Source: Lucifuga dentata (lineage: Eukaryota; Chordata; Actinopteri; Ophidiiformes; Bythitidae). From it: a DNA stretch of 64,000 nt. This document shows, one piece after another, positions 63,415-64,000 of the stretch (within the stretch, counting starts at the first letter, position 1; each line of letters begins with the position of its first letter). Position numbers and translations under genes: made by a program. The stretch spans positions 5,677 to 69,676 of the forward strand of contig VXCM01000474.1 of assembly GCA_014773175.1 (NCBI GenBank), written 5' to 3'. The notes below the pieces were generated by a model. That model saw only the letters and a list, made by a program, of their open reading frames with translations, searched no databases and was not told the origin of the DNA.

Positions 63415-64000
63415 CTATTAGAAGGAGAAATCAGAGTAGAAATCAGTATTTCCAAAGTTTGCGAACATGTTAAGTTGTAAAATAATAAAATGACTTTTAT
63501 TTAATGGTTGTAGATTAATAATTGTGACTATGTGAAAGAGGGGAAGTGTAGAATTAAAACAGTTATTAGTTGCACTTTGCTGTAAAGCAAATAGACATTG
63601 AATATACAGTATACGAGCTTCAGTGACGTTAATTGATGAAAGTGACAGTGAACATTTCTGACCACAGGATGGCAGTAATGGGCTTTGAATGTGTAGCAGC
63701 ACCTTTTATAATAAAACAGTTAGCTGGGAAAAATGCAGTTACATTTACGTTTTCACGTTCATATCAGTTCAGTGTGTGTGTGTCTACAAGTGTGCGAGCA
63801 CGTGTTGGCGTGTGTTTGTGTGTATGAAGAATGATCAGTGTGTGGTCTTCAGGCAGCCTATTCTTAGACACAGCAGAAGATATTTGGCAGGGACTGTCCT
63901 TGAGTAAACATACTGACAACGGTAATAGATGGAGGCGGACAGATGCAGAGCTCTGTGACTTCCATGTGCTGACAGGCTCAGCTGCAGTTGGTGTAAAACT

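Overview
The window looks like nuclear DNA of a bony fish. It is AT-rich, intron-dominated and full of dinucleotide microsatellites. It carries hAT-like, Harbinger-like and TTAA-type non-autonomous DNA transposons and an L2-like LINE tail. Two vertebrate genes lie in it, both on the minus strand and both cut by the window edges. No operon, CRISPR array, tRNA or rRNA was seen.

Right side (56.0-63.4 kb): the 3' half of pdlim5 (Enigma homologue, PDZ-LIM family). Eight exons join in perfect phase (62725 down to 56075; 345 residues plus stop) and encode the linker, the conserved [16 protein letters not shown] block and three C-terminal LIM domains. One or two further micro-exons (63218-63244, 63394-63414) fit the phase. 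The PDZ exons must lie beyond base 64000.

Left side (0.6-14.8 kb): the 5' half of bmpr1b (BMP type I receptor, ALK6). Six coding exons (696 nt, exactly 232 codons) run from 14796 down to 611. They encode a signal peptide, the cysteine-rich BMP-binding ectodomain, one transmembrane helix and the juxtamembrane segment ending in the GS box. The kinase exons lie left of base 1.

Middle (15.0-54.2 kb): no protein-coding gene is supported. A TATA-like box at 54215-54221 followed by a CpG-containing stretch with a strong donor at 53950 could be the bmpr1b promoter and non-coding first exon. If so, this 39 kb is the first intron of bmpr1b and the promoter sits about 1.8 kb past the likely pdlim5 poly(A) signal. 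The order pdlim5 then bmpr1b, in the same direction, matches the human 4q22 arrangement. The interval holds an 8-bp-TSD hAT-like element (45614-47020), a 3-bp-TSD Harbinger-like element (28061-28990), a LINE tail (18787-19108), a hAT fragment (49174-49459), a dispersed fish repeat (51113-51338) and many microsatellites.

Assembly: several isolated single-N positions separate two almost identical 55-97 bp copies of the same sequence. These are best read as unmerged overlapping contig ends, not biological duplications. Two short N runs (24614-24629, 55381-55395) sit in C or G homopolymers. I found no evidence of a novel biological system. The best leads are a long hairpin in a pdlim5 intron, the putative bmpr1b promoter, the pdlim5 micro-exons and the TTAA-flanked repeat family.
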